Below are positions 52,377-61,430 of a DNA stretch of 64,000 nt, piece after piece (the first letter of the stretch is position 1; each line of letters opens with the position of its first letter). Position numbers and translations under genes: made by a program. Location of the stretch: positions 1,449,501 to 1,513,500 of the forward strand of contig NZ_CP031963.1 in assembly GCF_003443675.1 (NCBI RefSeq), written 5' to 3'. Origin of the DNA: Aquimarina sp. BL5. Its GTDB lineage: Bacteria; Bacteroidota; Bacteroidia; Flavobacteriales; Flavobacteriaceae. A model generated the notes under the pieces. It was not told the DNA's origin, ran no database searches, and saw only the letters and a list, made by a program, of their open reading frames with translations.

Positions 52377-55229
52377 TTACTTACTTAAATACATCTTACG
52401 TCTCGAATATAGATCATAAAACTGATCATCCTTAAGATCATCGATGAATAAAATACTTTCTCCTGTACTCTTCATTTCTGGTCCTAGCTTCTTATTCACA
52501 TTAGGGAACTTATTAAAAGAAAATACTGGCTGCTTGATTGCATATCCGTCTAAATGTGGTTTGAAATCAAAGTCTGTAACCTTCTTCTCTCCTAACATTA
52601 CCTTTGTTGCATAATTCACATAAGGCTCTCCATAAGCTTTCGCTATAAAAGGAACTGTTCTAGAAGCTCTTGGATTTGCTTCTATGATGTATACAACATC
52701 ATCTTTGATAGCAAACTGAATATTGATTAATCCAACGGTATTCAATGCTAAAGCAATTTTATGTGTATGATCTTTAATTTGTTGCATTACAAACTCTCCC
52801 AAATTAAATGGTGGTAAAGTAGCATTAGAATCTCCAGAATGAATTCCACAAGGTTCTATATGTTCCATTATACCGATGATATACACATTTTCTCCATCAC
52901 AGATCGCATCAGCTTCAGCTTCAATAGCTCCATCAAGGTAGTGATCTAACAATAATTTATTATTTGGTATTTTGCGCAATAAATCAACAACGTGTTCTTC
53001 TAATTCTTGTTTATTTATCACAATTTTCATTCCCTGACCACCTAGTACATAAGATGGGCGTACTAATATTGGAAAATCTAAACGATCTGCAACTTCTAAA
53101 GCTTCATCAGCTGTTTCAGCAATATCAAATTCTGGATAAGGAATATTATTTTCTTTTAATAATGTAGAGAAACTTCCTCTATCTTCTGCTAAATCCAATG
53201 ATTGATATGTGGTACCAATAATCTTAATTCCGTAACGATCTAGTTTCTCAGCGAGTTTTAGTGCTGTTTGTCCTCCTAACTGAACAATTACACCTTCTGG
53301 TTTTTCGTGACGAATAATATCGTAGATATGTTCCCAAAAAACCGGTTCGAAATATAGTTTATCAGCAGTATCGAAATCCGTAGAAACTGTTTCGGGATTA
53401 CAATTAATCATGATTGTTTCATAACCACACTCCGCAGAAGCTAATACTCCATGAACACAACAGTAATCGAATTCAATCCCTTGACCAATACGATTAGGCC
53501 CTGATCCTAAAACAACGATTTTCTTTTTATCTGTTACAATACTTTCATTAGAGACAAGAACTTCTCCTTCAGGAGTTTCTACTTCGGCTTCAAAAGTAGA
53601 GTAAAAATATGGCGTTTTTGCCTTAAACTCTGCAGCACAAGTATCTACTAACTTATAAACCCTATTTACTCCTAATTCATCTCTTTTATTGTATACTTCG
53701 CTTTCATAACACCCCAGCATATGGGCGATCTGTCTATCTGCAAAACCTTTTTGCTTTGCTTCAAGGATTAGATCTTTAGTCAATGTCTGAATTGTATGAG
53801 TAGAAATTTCTTTTTCTAATAAATGTAATTCTTCATACTGCTTTAAGAACCACATATCTATTTTAGTAATCTCATATATTCTACTAAGCGGAATTCCCAT
53901 TTGGATCGCATCATAGATTACAAATACTCTATCCCAACTGGCATATGTTAGTTTTTCTATAATCTGATCATAATTCTTATACCCTTTTCCATCAGCTCCA
54001 AGACCGTTTCTCTTTATTTCTAAAGATTGGGTTGCCTTATGTAAAGCTTCCTGAAAAGAACGACCAATCCCCATTACTTCTCCCACCGATTTCATCTGAA
54101 GTCCTAATCTTCGATCAGACCCTTCAAACTTATCAAAATTCCAACGAGGGATTTTCACAATTACATAATCTAGTGTTGGTTCAAATAAAGCTGATGTAGA
54201 TTTTGTAATCTGATTATCTAATTCATCTAATGTATATCCAATAGCTAATTTTGCCGCTATTTTCGCAATTGGATATCCCGTTGCCTTAGACGCTAAGGCT
54301 GAAGAACGAGAGACACGTGGATTAATTTCTATCGCTATAATTTCTTCACGCTCATCTGGACTCACCGCAAATTGTACATTACATCCTCCTGCAAAATCAC
54401 CAATACTGCGCATCATATGAATAGCCATATCACGCATACGTTGGTATGTTTTGTCACTTAGTGTCATTGCTGGCGCAACAGTAATAGAATCTCCTGTATG
54501 AATACCCATTGGATCCATATTTTCGATTGCACAAATAATTACTACATTGTCATTAGCATCTCTAAGTAATTCTAATTCATACTCCTTCCAACCAATCAAT
54601 GCCTTGTCAATCATTACTTCGTGAATTGGTGACACTTCCAATCCTCTAGTTAATAACTCATCAAATTCTTCTTCTTTATAAACAAAAGATGCTCCAGCAC
54701 CTCCTAAAGTATACGATGCTCTAATTACTAATGGAAAACCAAATTCCTGAGCAATTTCTTTACCTTTTAGATAGGATCCTGCTGTAGCTTGCGGAGCCAT
54801 CCCAATACCTATTTTAAGCATTAACTCTCTAAACTGCTCACGATCCTCCGTAATATTAATAGCGTCAATATCAACACCTATGATTTCTACATCAAAATCT
54901 TTCCATATTCCTTTCTCATCAGCTTCTATACATAGATTTAATGCTGTTTGTCCTCCCATAGTTGGCAGTACTGCATCAATCTGGGGATGTTCCTTAAGGA
55001 TTTCGATAATAGATTTAGTATTCAATGGTTTCAAGTATATATGATCCGCCATAGAAGGGTCCGTCATAATCGTTGCCGGATTAGAATTGATTAGTATGGT
55101 TTCTATTCCATCTTCTCTTAAAGAGCGTAAAGCTTGTGATCCTGAGTAATCAAACTCACATGCCTGACCTATGATAATTGGTCCTGATCCGATGATCAAT
55201 ATACTTTTGAGTTTTTCGTTTTTTGGCAT
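52377..55229 (-). CDS. carB: Carbamoyl-phosphate synthase large subunit, lacking the allosteric domain
   Basis: A 950-residue protein with two ATP-grasp halves. The first begins KLKSILIIGSGPIIIGQACEFDYSGSQA and the second KKIVVLGSGPNRIGQGIEFDYCCVHG, with the carboxy-phosphate and carbamate kinase sites of CarB. It makes carbamoyl phosphate for arginine and pyrimidines; the arginine use links it to the carbamoyltransferase at 5924. E. coli CarB is 1073 residues, and the missing part is the C-terminal MGS-like domain that binds UMP, IMP and ornithine. The protein ends just where that domain would start. No carA is present in the window. Confidence 0.94.
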   Translation of the reverse strand: MPKNEKLKSILIIGSGPIIIGQACEFDYSGSQALRSLREDGIETILINSNPATIMTDPSMADHIYLKPLNTKSIIEILKEHPQIDAVLPTMGGQTALNLCIEADEKGIWKDFDVEIIGVDIDAINITEDREQFRELMLKIGIGMAPQATAGSYLKGKEIAQEFGFPLVIRASYTLGGAGASFVYKEEEFDELLTRGLEVSPIHEVMIDKALIGWKEYELELLRDANDNVVIICAIENMDPMGIHTGDSITVAPAMTLSDKTYQRMRDMAIHMMRSIGDFAGGCNVQFAVSPDEREEIIAIEINPRVSRSSALASKATGYPIAKIAAKLAIGYTLDELDNQITKSTSALFEPTLDYVIVKIPRWNFDKFEGSDRRLGLQMKSVGEVMGIGRSFQEALHKATQSLEIKRNGLGADGKGYKNYDQIIEKLTYASWDRVFVIYDAIQMGIPLSRIYEITKIDMWFLKQYEELHLLEKEISTHTIQTLTKDLILEAKQKGFADRQIAHMLGCYESEVYNKRDELGVNRVYKLVDTCAAEFKAKTPYFYSTFEAEVETPEGEVLVSNESIVTDKKKIVVLGSGPNRIGQGIEFDYCCVHGVLASAECGYETIMINCNPETVSTDFDTADKLYFEPVFWEHIYDIIRHEKPEGVIVQLGGQTALKLAEKLDRYGIKIIGTTYQSLDLAEDRGSFSTLLKENNIPYPEFDIAETADEALEVADRLDFPILVRPSYVLGGQGMKIVINKQELEEHVVDLLRKIPNNKLLLDHYLDGAIEAEADAICDGENVYIIGIMEHIEPCGIHSGDSNATLPPFNLGEFVMQQIKDHTHKIALALNTVGLINIQFAIKDDVVYIIEANPRASRTVPFIAKAYGEPYVNYATKVMLGEKKVTDFDFKPHLDGYAIKQPVFSFNKFPNVNKKLGPEMKSTGESILFIDDLKDDQFYDLYSRRKMYLSK

Positions 55230-55281
55230 TTTGGTGTTGGTATTGAAGTATTAAAAATATTTTTAGGAATCGATTAGATAC

Positions 55282-55314
55282 AAAAAAAGGCGTTACTCCT
55301 AAAAGTAACACCTT
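55282..55314 (-). terminator. Rho-independent terminator of rpmH
   Basis: On the minus strand AAGGTGTTACT (55304-55314) pairs with AGTAACGCCTT (55287-55297): 11 bp with one G-U, six-base loop, and a run of seven T. It is 25 bases past the rpmH stop. Confidence 0.9.
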
Positions 55315-55338
55315 AATATTTTCATTGCACTAGAATCA

Positions 55339-55497
55339 TTAGTGCTTATGTCTTAATTCTGAAGAAACAGATAGCTTTTTTCTACCTTTAGCTCTTCTAC
55401 GAGCAAGTACCTTTCTACCATTAGCAGAAGCCATACGCTCTCTAAAACCGTGTTTGTTTTTTCTCTTTCTCTTCGATGGTTGAAACGTTCTTTTCAT
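55339..55497 (-). CDS. rpmH: 50S ribosomal protein L34
   Basis: A 52-residue basic protein: [18 protein letters not shown], then [20 protein letters not shown] and [14 protein letters not shown]. This is the complete L34 sequence pattern (KRTxQPS start, [17 protein letters not shown] core). L34 sits in the large ribosomal subunit. It has its own promoter and terminator on the minus strand and lies upstream of carB. The gene is missed by length cut-offs but is certain. Confidence 0.97.
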   Translation of the reverse strand: MKRTFQPSKRKRKNKHGFRERMASANGRKVLARRRAKGRKKLSVSSELRHKH

Positions 55498-55545
55498 TGC
55501 TATCTATCTTTATAAATCTTCTTGAAATATCTTTTTTTAAACTAA

Positions 55546-55560
55546 TGGGATGTCATCCCA
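55546..55560. promoter_or_regulatory. Palindrome just after the rpmH transcription start
   Basis: TGGGATG-T-CATCCCA, a perfect 7-bp inverted repeat around one base, at about +5 to +20 of the predicted rpmH transcript. It could be an operator or part of a 5' RNA control element for L34. Confidence 0.5.
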
Positions 55561-55570
55561 AAACTGCGGG

Positions 55571-55600
55571 CAAATATACAAAGAGTTTTTACTTTCACAA
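55571..55600 (-). promoter_or_regulatory. rpmH: rpmH promoter
   Basis: On the minus strand TTG (55598-55600), exactly 19 bases, TATATTTG (55571-55578): full Bacteroidetes consensus. The start codon is about 70 bases downstream. Confidence 0.85.
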
Positions 55601-55634
55601 ACCTAAATATCAAAATATTTTTAATTGTTTTTAT

Positions 55635-55642
55635 TACCTTTG
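55635..55642 (+). promoter_or_regulatory. -7 box for the gene at 55669
   Basis: TACCTTTG matches TAnnTTTG and sits 27 bases before the ATG; a -33 TTG is not found at the usual spacing. This promoter faces away from that of rpmH. Confidence 0.5.
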
Positions 55643-55668
55643 CCGCGACAAAAAATATAACACATTTC

Positions 55669-56184
55669 ATGTATAACAAAAATATTAAATTAGTAATCGC
55701 AGCATTAATTGTTGGAACGGCCATTTGGCAGATGATAGAAGGATATATTGGCAACGGGATAATGTTGATTTTACTTGCTTCGATTTTTGTCTTTTTATAT
55801 TTCAAAAATGAATTAATTCTTCTTTCGTTCTTAAGATTACGTAAACAAGATTTTGCCGGAGCTAAGAAATGGTTAGATAAAATTAAAAACCCGGAGACTG
55901 CTCTAACAACCAAACAACACGGGTATTATAACTACCTACTGGGGATCATGCTATCTCAAACCAATATTACGCAAGCAGAAAAATATCTTAAGAAAGCTAT
56001 TAAATTAGGGTTGTCTATGAATCAGGATCTTGCCGTTGCCAAACTTAATCTTGCTGGGATCGCAATGACCAAACGAAGAAAAAGAGAAGCACAAAACCTC
56101 CTAACAGAAGCTAAGAAACTGGATAAGCATGGCATGCTAAAGGAACAGATTACCATGATGAAACAGCAAATGAAAAAGATTTAG
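55669..56184 (+). CDS. Small membrane protein with TPR-like tail
   Basis: A 171-residue protein. Two membrane segments (about 8-27 and 31-46: IKLVIAALIVGTAIWQMIEGY, NGIMLILLASIFVFLYF) are followed by a TPR-like helical region (GYYNYLLGIMLSQTNITQAEKYLKKAIKLG, LAVAKLNLAGIAMTKRRKREAQNLLTEAKKLD). It is a membrane-anchored protein of the DUF2892/TPR kind common in flavobacteria. No specific function is known; the TPR part suggests protein-protein contact. Confidence 0.7.
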   Translation: MYNKNIKLVIAALIVGTAIWQMIEGYIGNGIMLILLASIFVFLYFKNELILLSFLRLRKQDFAGAKKWLDKIKNPETALTTKQHGYYNYLLGIMLSQTNITQAEKYLKKAIKLGLSMNQDLAVAKLNLAGIAMTKRRKREAQNLLTEAKKLDKHGMLKEQITMMKQQMKKI

Positions 56185-56332
56185 GCACACTAATTGTACC
56201 TATAATTACGTTATCTAGTAGTTAAAAGGGAAAATAAGTCTGGTGCTAAACAAGCAAAAAAATGGTTTTGCTAAGCTAAAACTGTTATTTTTAAAGACTT
56301 TATAGTACTTTAGCTACCGTAATAAAGTTGTA

Positions 56333-57166
56333 ATGAAGAAAATATTAATTCTAGGAATACTCTTTTTATATTTTGGAAGTGCCTATGCACAGTTGGAAAG
56401 AAAGATTCCTTTTTCTGTAGCTGTTGCCGCTCATATTAAAAAATACAATCTAAAAAGTAATGAAGCGTACAAAGATCAAGATCTTGAGTATGCACAATTT
56501 TTATTTGATTCACTTGTTCAGAATCATTTTGTAGGTACTTATATGGACGATTTTAAAATGAGTCCTATGAAAGGGGAACCTATTTCTTTTAAAGAAATTG
56601 AAAAACCTATATTTCTAATTACGTATGCTACTTGGTGTGTTCCTGGAATAGGAGAAATACCTGCTTTAAATGATTTATCAGATAAGTTTCATGATCAAAT
56701 TGACTTTATTGTCTTGTTTTGGGATACGAAAGAAAGATTGAAAGAAAAAGTTGGAGAATACAGTCAGAATATTCAGTTATTATACGTAAATGAAAAAACG
56801 AATCAAAATTCTTATATCATTAATAACCTGAAACACTCTCTTGGTTTTCCTATGATGTATTTTATGGATAGTGATAAAAAATTATTAGACATTCGTAAAA
56901 TTGAAACACATCATTCTAGCGAAACACTTAGTAATTCTTATACTATTCATTATAATTCCTTATCTAAAGGAGTTTCTCTCTTGATTGCTGATTTAGATGC
57001 GAAAGGTGCATTAACGGCTTCAGAAGAGGAAAATAAAAAAGAAACTAAAGAAGAAAGAGGAGATTCACGCTCACAAGAAGAACGAGATATCGACGAAGAA
57101 TACGAACGTTATCGAAGAGAGAAAGATTCTCTTGACAATCAGAGGAAAAACAATAGGAACAGATAG
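56333..57166 (+). CDS. Secreted thioredoxin-fold protein with degenerate CxxC
   Basis: A 277-residue protein with a signal peptide (ends AYAQ). The thioredoxin/TlpA-like domain (about 85-220) has ITYATWCVPGIGEIPALNDL: Cys102 is present but the second active-site Cys is Gly105, where redoxins have WCxPC. The rest of the fold is typical (FIVLFWDTKERLKEKV, GFPMMYFMDSDKKLLDIRK). The last about 50 residues are a Glu/Lys/Arg-rich coil. A normal dithiol oxidoreductase role is not possible; a single-Cys or binding role is inferred. Confidence 0.75.
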   Translation: MKKILILGILFLYFGSAYAQLERKIPFSVAVAAHIKKYNLKSNEAYKDQDLEYAQFLFDSLVQNHFVGTYMDDFKMSPMKGEPISFKEIEKPIFLITYATWCVPGIGEIPALNDLSDKFHDQIDFIVLFWDTKERLKEKVGEYSQNIQLLYVNEKTNQNSYIINNLKHSLGFPMMYFMDSDKKLLDIRKIETHHSSETLSNSYTIHYNSLSKGVSLLIADLDAKGALTASEEENKKETKEERGDSRSQEERDIDEEYERYRREKDSLDNQRKNNRNR

Positions 57167-57187
57167 GTTTTTTAAAACCTCAATTTA

Positions 57188-57556
57188 TTATTTCCCAAAA
57201 ATCATTTTCAATGCAACTAGCAATAGTACTCCTCCGAAGATTTTTTTCAGTACGCTCTGATTAACGGAAATTGCAAACTTACTACCTAAATAACCTCCTA
57301 AAATAAAAGTTACCGCTATTATAGCGGCAAATTTCAGGTTTACGTGGCCTGCTTTATAATAATTAAAAGCAGCTAATAATGTAACTGGAACCGATAGTAC
57401 CGCAAGACTCGTGCCTTGTGCCTGATGCTGCGTAAAACCAACCCATAAGATTAGCAAAGGTATCATTACCACGCTCCCACCAATTCCCATAGTTCCACTT
57501 AGAAAACCAGCCAATAAGCCTATTACTACCAGTGAAATGATTGTCATTGTATCCAT
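57188..57556 (-). CDS. Half-size TauE/SafE (TSUP) membrane transporter
   Basis: A 122-residue protein with four membrane segments: the TSUP start LLAGFLSGTMGIGGSVVMIPLLI, then QAQGTSLAVLSVPVTLLAAFNYYKAGHV and GGYLGSKFAISVNQSVLKKIFGGVLLLVALKMI. TSUP proteins export sulfonates and other anions and usually have about 250 residues with two such repeats. A single repeat would have to act as a homodimer. Substrate unknown. Confidence 0.82.
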   Translation of the reverse strand: MDTMTIISLVVIGLLAGFLSGTMGIGGSVVMIPLLILWVGFTQHQAQGTSLAVLSVPVTLLAAFNYYKAGHVNLKFAAIIAVTFILGGYLGSKFAISVNQSVLKKIFGGVLLLVALKMIFGK

Positions 57557-57630
57557 ACCACAATTTTACAATAATTGTGTTTATAGCACTATAAAAAGAT
57601 TGAATTAATTTTTAGCCTGAGTACTAATTA

Positions 57631-58578
57631 CTATTGCCCTACTCCGGTCTTATAATACCCTTCTCTAGGAATTTTAATCAAATACTCCTTACCTGTCGAA
57701 TTATTAAGATTTGTTTCTCTTAGCCAAGGATTGTGAAGTTTTAAAATCTTATAATTAATATTATACTTAGCCGCAAATTCGTTAAAGTCAGTAATTGGTT
57801 CATCCACTAAAACATTAAATGTTGGAATATACTCATACAAATCATCTTTAGTAAAGTTGAAACCATATTTCTTAGGATTACTAAGAATCTCTTTTACTGC
57901 TGTAATTCTGAATACATATCTTCCAGTTTCTTGTCCCAACAAAAGATCATAGTATGTTGTTGCATTTTGTCGTTGTAATTGTTTATTTATTCCTGCAGGA
58001 CCAGCATTATAAGCTGCTGCAGCTAATGTCCAACTACCAAAACGTTTCTTTGCATTCTTTAAATATTTACAAGCAACTCTCGTTGATTTTTCGATATGAT
58101 ATCTTTCATCCACATTATTGTTTACTTCTAAACCGTATTCTTTTCCTGTGTTTTTTAATATTTGCCAAAAACCCGTAGCTCTTGCAGGAGAAACAGCTTG
58201 CGTCAAACTACTTTCTATAACTGCTAGATATTTAAAATCATCAGGCACCCCTTCTTCTTTAAGAATAGGCTCTATAATAGGAAAGTATTTATTAGCCCTT
58301 TTAAACAGCAGCAAACCATTGGATTGCCAATAGGTATTTACCAATAACTCTCTATCCATTCGCTCACGAATATCAGGATTTTCTACTGGTACTAACTCGC
58401 CAGCAAAATTTATATTTTCCGGCATAGGTACTGCATAGACATTGTAGTCATTAATTAGCTTTTCCTCTAAAAGCTCTTGAGCAATTGGTTTCTGTGGCTC
58501 TTCTTGTGTAGCGTTCACTAAAATACCGAAGGTAAATAGCACTCCTAAAAAAACTAAAACTTTTCTTATCATCTTCAT
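57631..58578 (-). CDS. MltD-type lytic transglycosylase
   Basis: A 315-residue protein with a signal peptide. The SLT domain (about 105-230) has the catalytic Glu122 in VIESSLTQAVSPARATGFWQ, then YHIEKSTRVACKYLKNAKKRFGSW and the motif AAAAYNAGPAGINKQ. It cuts glycan strands of peptidoglycan. A C-terminal LysM-like segment (YNINYKILKLHNPWLRE, EYLIKIPREG) may bind peptidoglycan. It is encoded alone, 72 bases after the hydrolase gene in the same direction. Confidence 0.88.
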   Translation of the reverse strand: MKMIRKVLVFLGVLFTFGILVNATQEEPQKPIAQELLEEKLINDYNVYAVPMPENINFAGELVPVENPDIRERMDRELLVNTYWQSNGLLLFKRANKYFPIIEPILKEEGVPDDFKYLAVIESSLTQAVSPARATGFWQILKNTGKEYGLEVNNNVDERYHIEKSTRVACKYLKNAKKRFGSWTLAAAAYNAGPAGINKQLQRQNATTYYDLLLGQETGRYVFRITAVKEILSNPKKYGFNFTKDDLYEYIPTFNVLVDEPITDFNEFAAKYNINYKILKLHNPWLRETNLNNSTGKEYLIKIPREGYYKTGVGQ

Positions 58579-58650
58579 CTTATAAGTAGATTTTATTGGG
58601 GAATAATTTCTATGTTTCCAAAATAATGTAAAATATTGGAATATTGGTAA

Positions 58651-59310
58651 TTAATTCTCAATTATTTCCGGTAAATGGGTATTAAACCATCTTGCACGAT
58701 TAATTATCATAACATGTGTACCATTTTCTACAGTAATACAATCTTTAATGTGTGAAATCGGAAACACAATATCCTTATCACCATGAATATGAACAATTCC
58801 CTCAATTGACTCTTCCTGATCCCAACATACAATATTCTCTATTGCCCAATCCAAATATGTTTTATCATTAACAGAAAGATACTTTTGATACATAGCGGCT
58901 CTCTTCTTTGCAAAATCACCAAAAGCAAGTTTTTCCCAATTATCTATCTTAGAAACCAATGAAGTAGGCATTAACTTATAGGCCTTAGTTTTTCTTGCTA
59001 TCTTTATTCTTCTTGGTAATTCGTGTTTATTTTTAACACTAGAAATAATAACCAATTTCTTAACATTGAGATACTTACTCATCTCCTGAACTATCATCCC
59101 TCCAAAGGAAACACCAATAAGCACACACTGTTCATGTTCGATTTCTTCACACATACGTTGTGCATAATTTTTAATAGACTCTCCTTTTTCAGGAATCTTC
59201 CAAGGTATCGTATGTGTCTTATATGTATCTTCAGGAAGACTTATGTATTCAAAAATGGAAACGTCTGCAGCCATACCGGGAACAAAATAAACATGGGTAA
59301 CTTCCTTCAT
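58651..59310 (-). CDS. Alpha/beta-fold hydrolase
   Basis: A 219-residue hydrolase. The nucleophile elbow is VLIGVSFGGMIVQEM (Ser68), with an acid in HIHGDKDIVFP and a His in ENGTHVMI, a complete catalytic triad. The N-terminal HVYFVPGMAADVSIFEYI gives the oxyanion region. It is a short cytoplasmic form without a large lid domain. Substrate unknown. Confidence 0.82.
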   Translation of the reverse strand: MKEVTHVYFVPGMAADVSIFEYISLPEDTYKTHTIPWKIPEKGESIKNYAQRMCEEIEHEQCVLIGVSFGGMIVQEMSKYLNVKKLVIISSVKNKHELPRRIKIARKTKAYKLMPTSLVSKIDNWEKLAFGDFAKKRAAMYQKYLSVNDKTYLDWAIENIVCWDQEESIEGIVHIHGDKDIVFPISHIKDCITVENGTHVMIINRARWFNTHLPEIIEN

Positions 59311-59597
59311 ACTAGGTATTTTAACAGTGGTTTATGCATTTAAAGCGCTAATTTTCTTATCTTTGCAATTCAAAATTATAGTAATACTTTATTAGAAAAA
59401 AGTAAACAGTGTATTAAATTATTGTAAAAGGGAAAAATTGAACTAACAAATCTTAGTTAGGTTAAAAAAAACAATAACAAAATTCGATGCAAAATCATGA
59501 ACTAATTTCAGAATAATTATTGAATTTCTGATAATCAAAAGCTATACATTTTAAAACACCCCTTTTAATTTTTATTAAATAGTAAATTAAAAAAAAT

Positions 59598-59909
59598 ATG
59601 GAGAACATGAGCGATGTGGAATTAGAAATAGTAGATAACGAATTTTTGAGACAATTCGAGACTACTATTGAAGGTCAAAAAGCAAAGATCGAGTATGCTC
59701 AACAAGAGAGAAAAATATTCTTAACTAAACTTATCATGCCTGATGAGCTAATAGAAAAAGGATATTCTGAAGATTTTATAGTAGCTGTTTTTAATATTAT
59801 CGAAGAACGTAATATTAGATTAGTACCTACTAGCCCTATTATCGCTAAGTTTATGCGAAAGAATAGAAGAAAGTATAAAGACTTACTTCCTGTCGGAATT
59901 AACATATAG
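59598..59909 (+). CDS. Small YjdJ-like GNAT domain protein
   Basis: A 103-residue protein matching the compact Gcn5-related N-acetyltransferase-like family (YjdJ type): EIVDNEFLRQFETTIEGQKAKIEYA, IFLTKLIMPDELIEKGYSED, RLVPTSPIIAKFMRKNRR, with the late P-x-x-P/K-x-x-x pattern. The acyl-CoA loop that is usually G-x-G-x-A/G reads EKGYSEDFIVAV here, so the CoA site appears altered. A perfect terminator follows. Function unknown. Confidence 0.65.
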   Translation: MENMSDVELEIVDNEFLRQFETTIEGQKAKIEYAQQERKIFLTKLIMPDELIEKGYSEDFIVAVFNIIEERNIRLVPTSPIIAKFMRKNRRKYKDLLPVGINI

Positions 59910-59931
59910 AAGTTTGTCTGTTTTAAAAGTT

Positions 59932-59959
59932 AAAAACCTGCTTGTGAGCAGGTTTTTTT
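59932..59959 (+). terminator. Bidirectional-looking terminator
   Basis: AAAAACCTGCT (59932-59942), loop TGTG, AGCAGGTTTTT (59947-59957), then further T. It ends the gene at 59598 and, because the stem has A on one side and T on the other, can also end the convergent mtaB gene. Confidence 0.92.
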
Positions 59960-59976
59960 ATTTCCTAAGCCCCTGT

Positions 59977-61293
59977 TTATTGATCCAAAAGCTTAAACCT
60001 CACCATTCCATCATCATCAATATCCAATAGTTTTACCTTATTCAGAGTATTCACAAACGAAGGATTCCATGGCATTTTTACTTTTACATAATTCTCTGTA
60101 AACCCGTGAATATAACCTTCTTTATTTTCAGATTCGAACAACACTGTTCTTTCCGCACCTATCTGACTTTCATAAAAAGCTCTTCTTTTCTTTACAGATA
60201 ATCCTCGTAGCATTTTACTTCTTTTCTTACGAACATCTTGCGGAACCACATCTTCCAATAAAGCCGCCACTGTATTTTCTCTTTCAGAATATGTAAACAC
60301 ATGCAAATAAGATATATCTAACTCTGATAAAAAATTATACGTATCTAGAAAATGATCATCAGTCTCACCCGGAAAACCAACAATAACATCAACTCCTATA
60401 CAAGCGTGTGGCATTACTTCTTTAATCTTTTTAATACGATCCACATACAAACCACTAAGATACCTGCGGCGCATCAGTTTTAGTATTTCATCATTTCCAG
60501 ATTGTAATGGAATATGAAAATGAGGCACAAACGTTCTAGATTTTGAAACAAAATCAATTGTTTCATTCTTTAATAAGTTAGGCTCTATAGATGATATACG
60601 TAATCTCTCAATACCTTCTACTCCATCCAGCGCTTGCACTAATTCGTAAAAAGTATGCTCGTGTTTCTTATTACCAAACTCTCCTTTACCGTAATCACCA
60701 ATATTTACTCCTGTTAACACAATTTCTTTAATCCCTTGCTCAGAAATTTCTTTAGCATTTTTTAGCACGTTATCTAAGGTATCACTACGTGAAATTCCTC
60801 TCGCTAATGGAATAGTACAATACGTGCACTTATAATCACAACCATCTTGAACCTTCAAAAATGCTCTGGTACGGTCTCCTATAGAATAACTACCTACATA
60901 AAAATCAGCTTCTTCAATTTCGCAAGAATGTATTTCTCCAAATTCATTTTTGGACAAATCATTAATATAGTCCGTGATCTTAAACTTCTCAGTCGCTCCC
61001 AATACCAGATCAACACCATCTACGGCTACTAATTCTTCTGGTTTTAGCTGAGCATAACACCCCACAGCAGCAACAAATGCATCTGGATTCCCTTTTTGAG
61101 CTTGCTTTACGATAGTTTTAAATCTTTTATCCGCATTCTCTGTAACGGAACAGGTATTGATTACATAAATATCAGCATTTTCAGAAAAATCTACACGATC
61201 AAAGCCTTCATCCGTAAAGTTTCTGGCAATCGTAGAGGTTTCCGAAAAATTTAATTTACAACCTAGGGTATAAAAAGCTACTTTTTTTCTCAT
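59977..61293 (-). CDS. mtaB: tRNA t6A37 methylthiotransferase
   Basis: A 438-residue radical SAM methylthiotransferase when started at ATG 61293 (MRKKVAFYTLGCKLNFSE). An in-frame ATG at 61311 is also possible, and longer extensions do not match the family. The N-terminal UPF0004 domain has its three cluster cysteines (LGCKLN, NTCSVT, VGCYAQ), and the radical SAM core has CDYKCTYC. A TRAM-like tail (RTVLFESENKEGYIHGFTENYVKV) binds tRNA. It converts t6A37 to ms2t6A in tRNA. Type B naming follows the LGCKLNFSET pattern. Confidence 0.92.
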   Translation of the reverse strand: MRKKVAFYTLGCKLNFSETSTIARNFTDEGFDRVDFSENADIYVINTCSVTENADKRFKTIVKQAQKGNPDAFVAAVGCYAQLKPEELVAVDGVDLVLGATEKFKITDYINDLSKNEFGEIHSCEIEEADFYVGSYSIGDRTRAFLKVQDGCDYKCTYCTIPLARGISRSDTLDNVLKNAKEISEQGIKEIVLTGVNIGDYGKGEFGNKKHEHTFYELVQALDGVEGIERLRISSIEPNLLKNETIDFVSKSRTFVPHFHIPLQSGNDEILKLMRRRYLSGLYVDRIKKIKEVMPHACIGVDVIVGFPGETDDHFLDTYNFLSELDISYLHVFTYSERENTVAALLEDVVPQDVRKKRSKMLRGLSVKKRRAFYESQIGAERTVLFESENKEGYIHGFTENYVKVKMPWNPSFVNTLNKVKLLDIDDDGMVRFKLLDQ

Positions 61294-61430
61294 TAACAAA
61301 TATGAAGGCATTTCTGCAAAGGCAGAAATCTGTTTATATTTACACTTGTTTTTAATTAAAAGATCCCGACCTTCGTTAGTATCATAATTAAAAGCCGTCA
61401 AAGATACCAACAATAATCCGTTTACTAAAA

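Noticed and set aside
55476..55913. Open frames opposite rpmH and opposite the TPR membrane gene
   Set aside because: They overlap certain genes or promoters on the other strand and show no family features.
61294..61413. Forty-residue N-terminal extension of MtaB
   Set aside because: The methylthiotransferase family starts a few residues before the LGCKLN motif; the extension looks like upstream non-coding sequence in frame.
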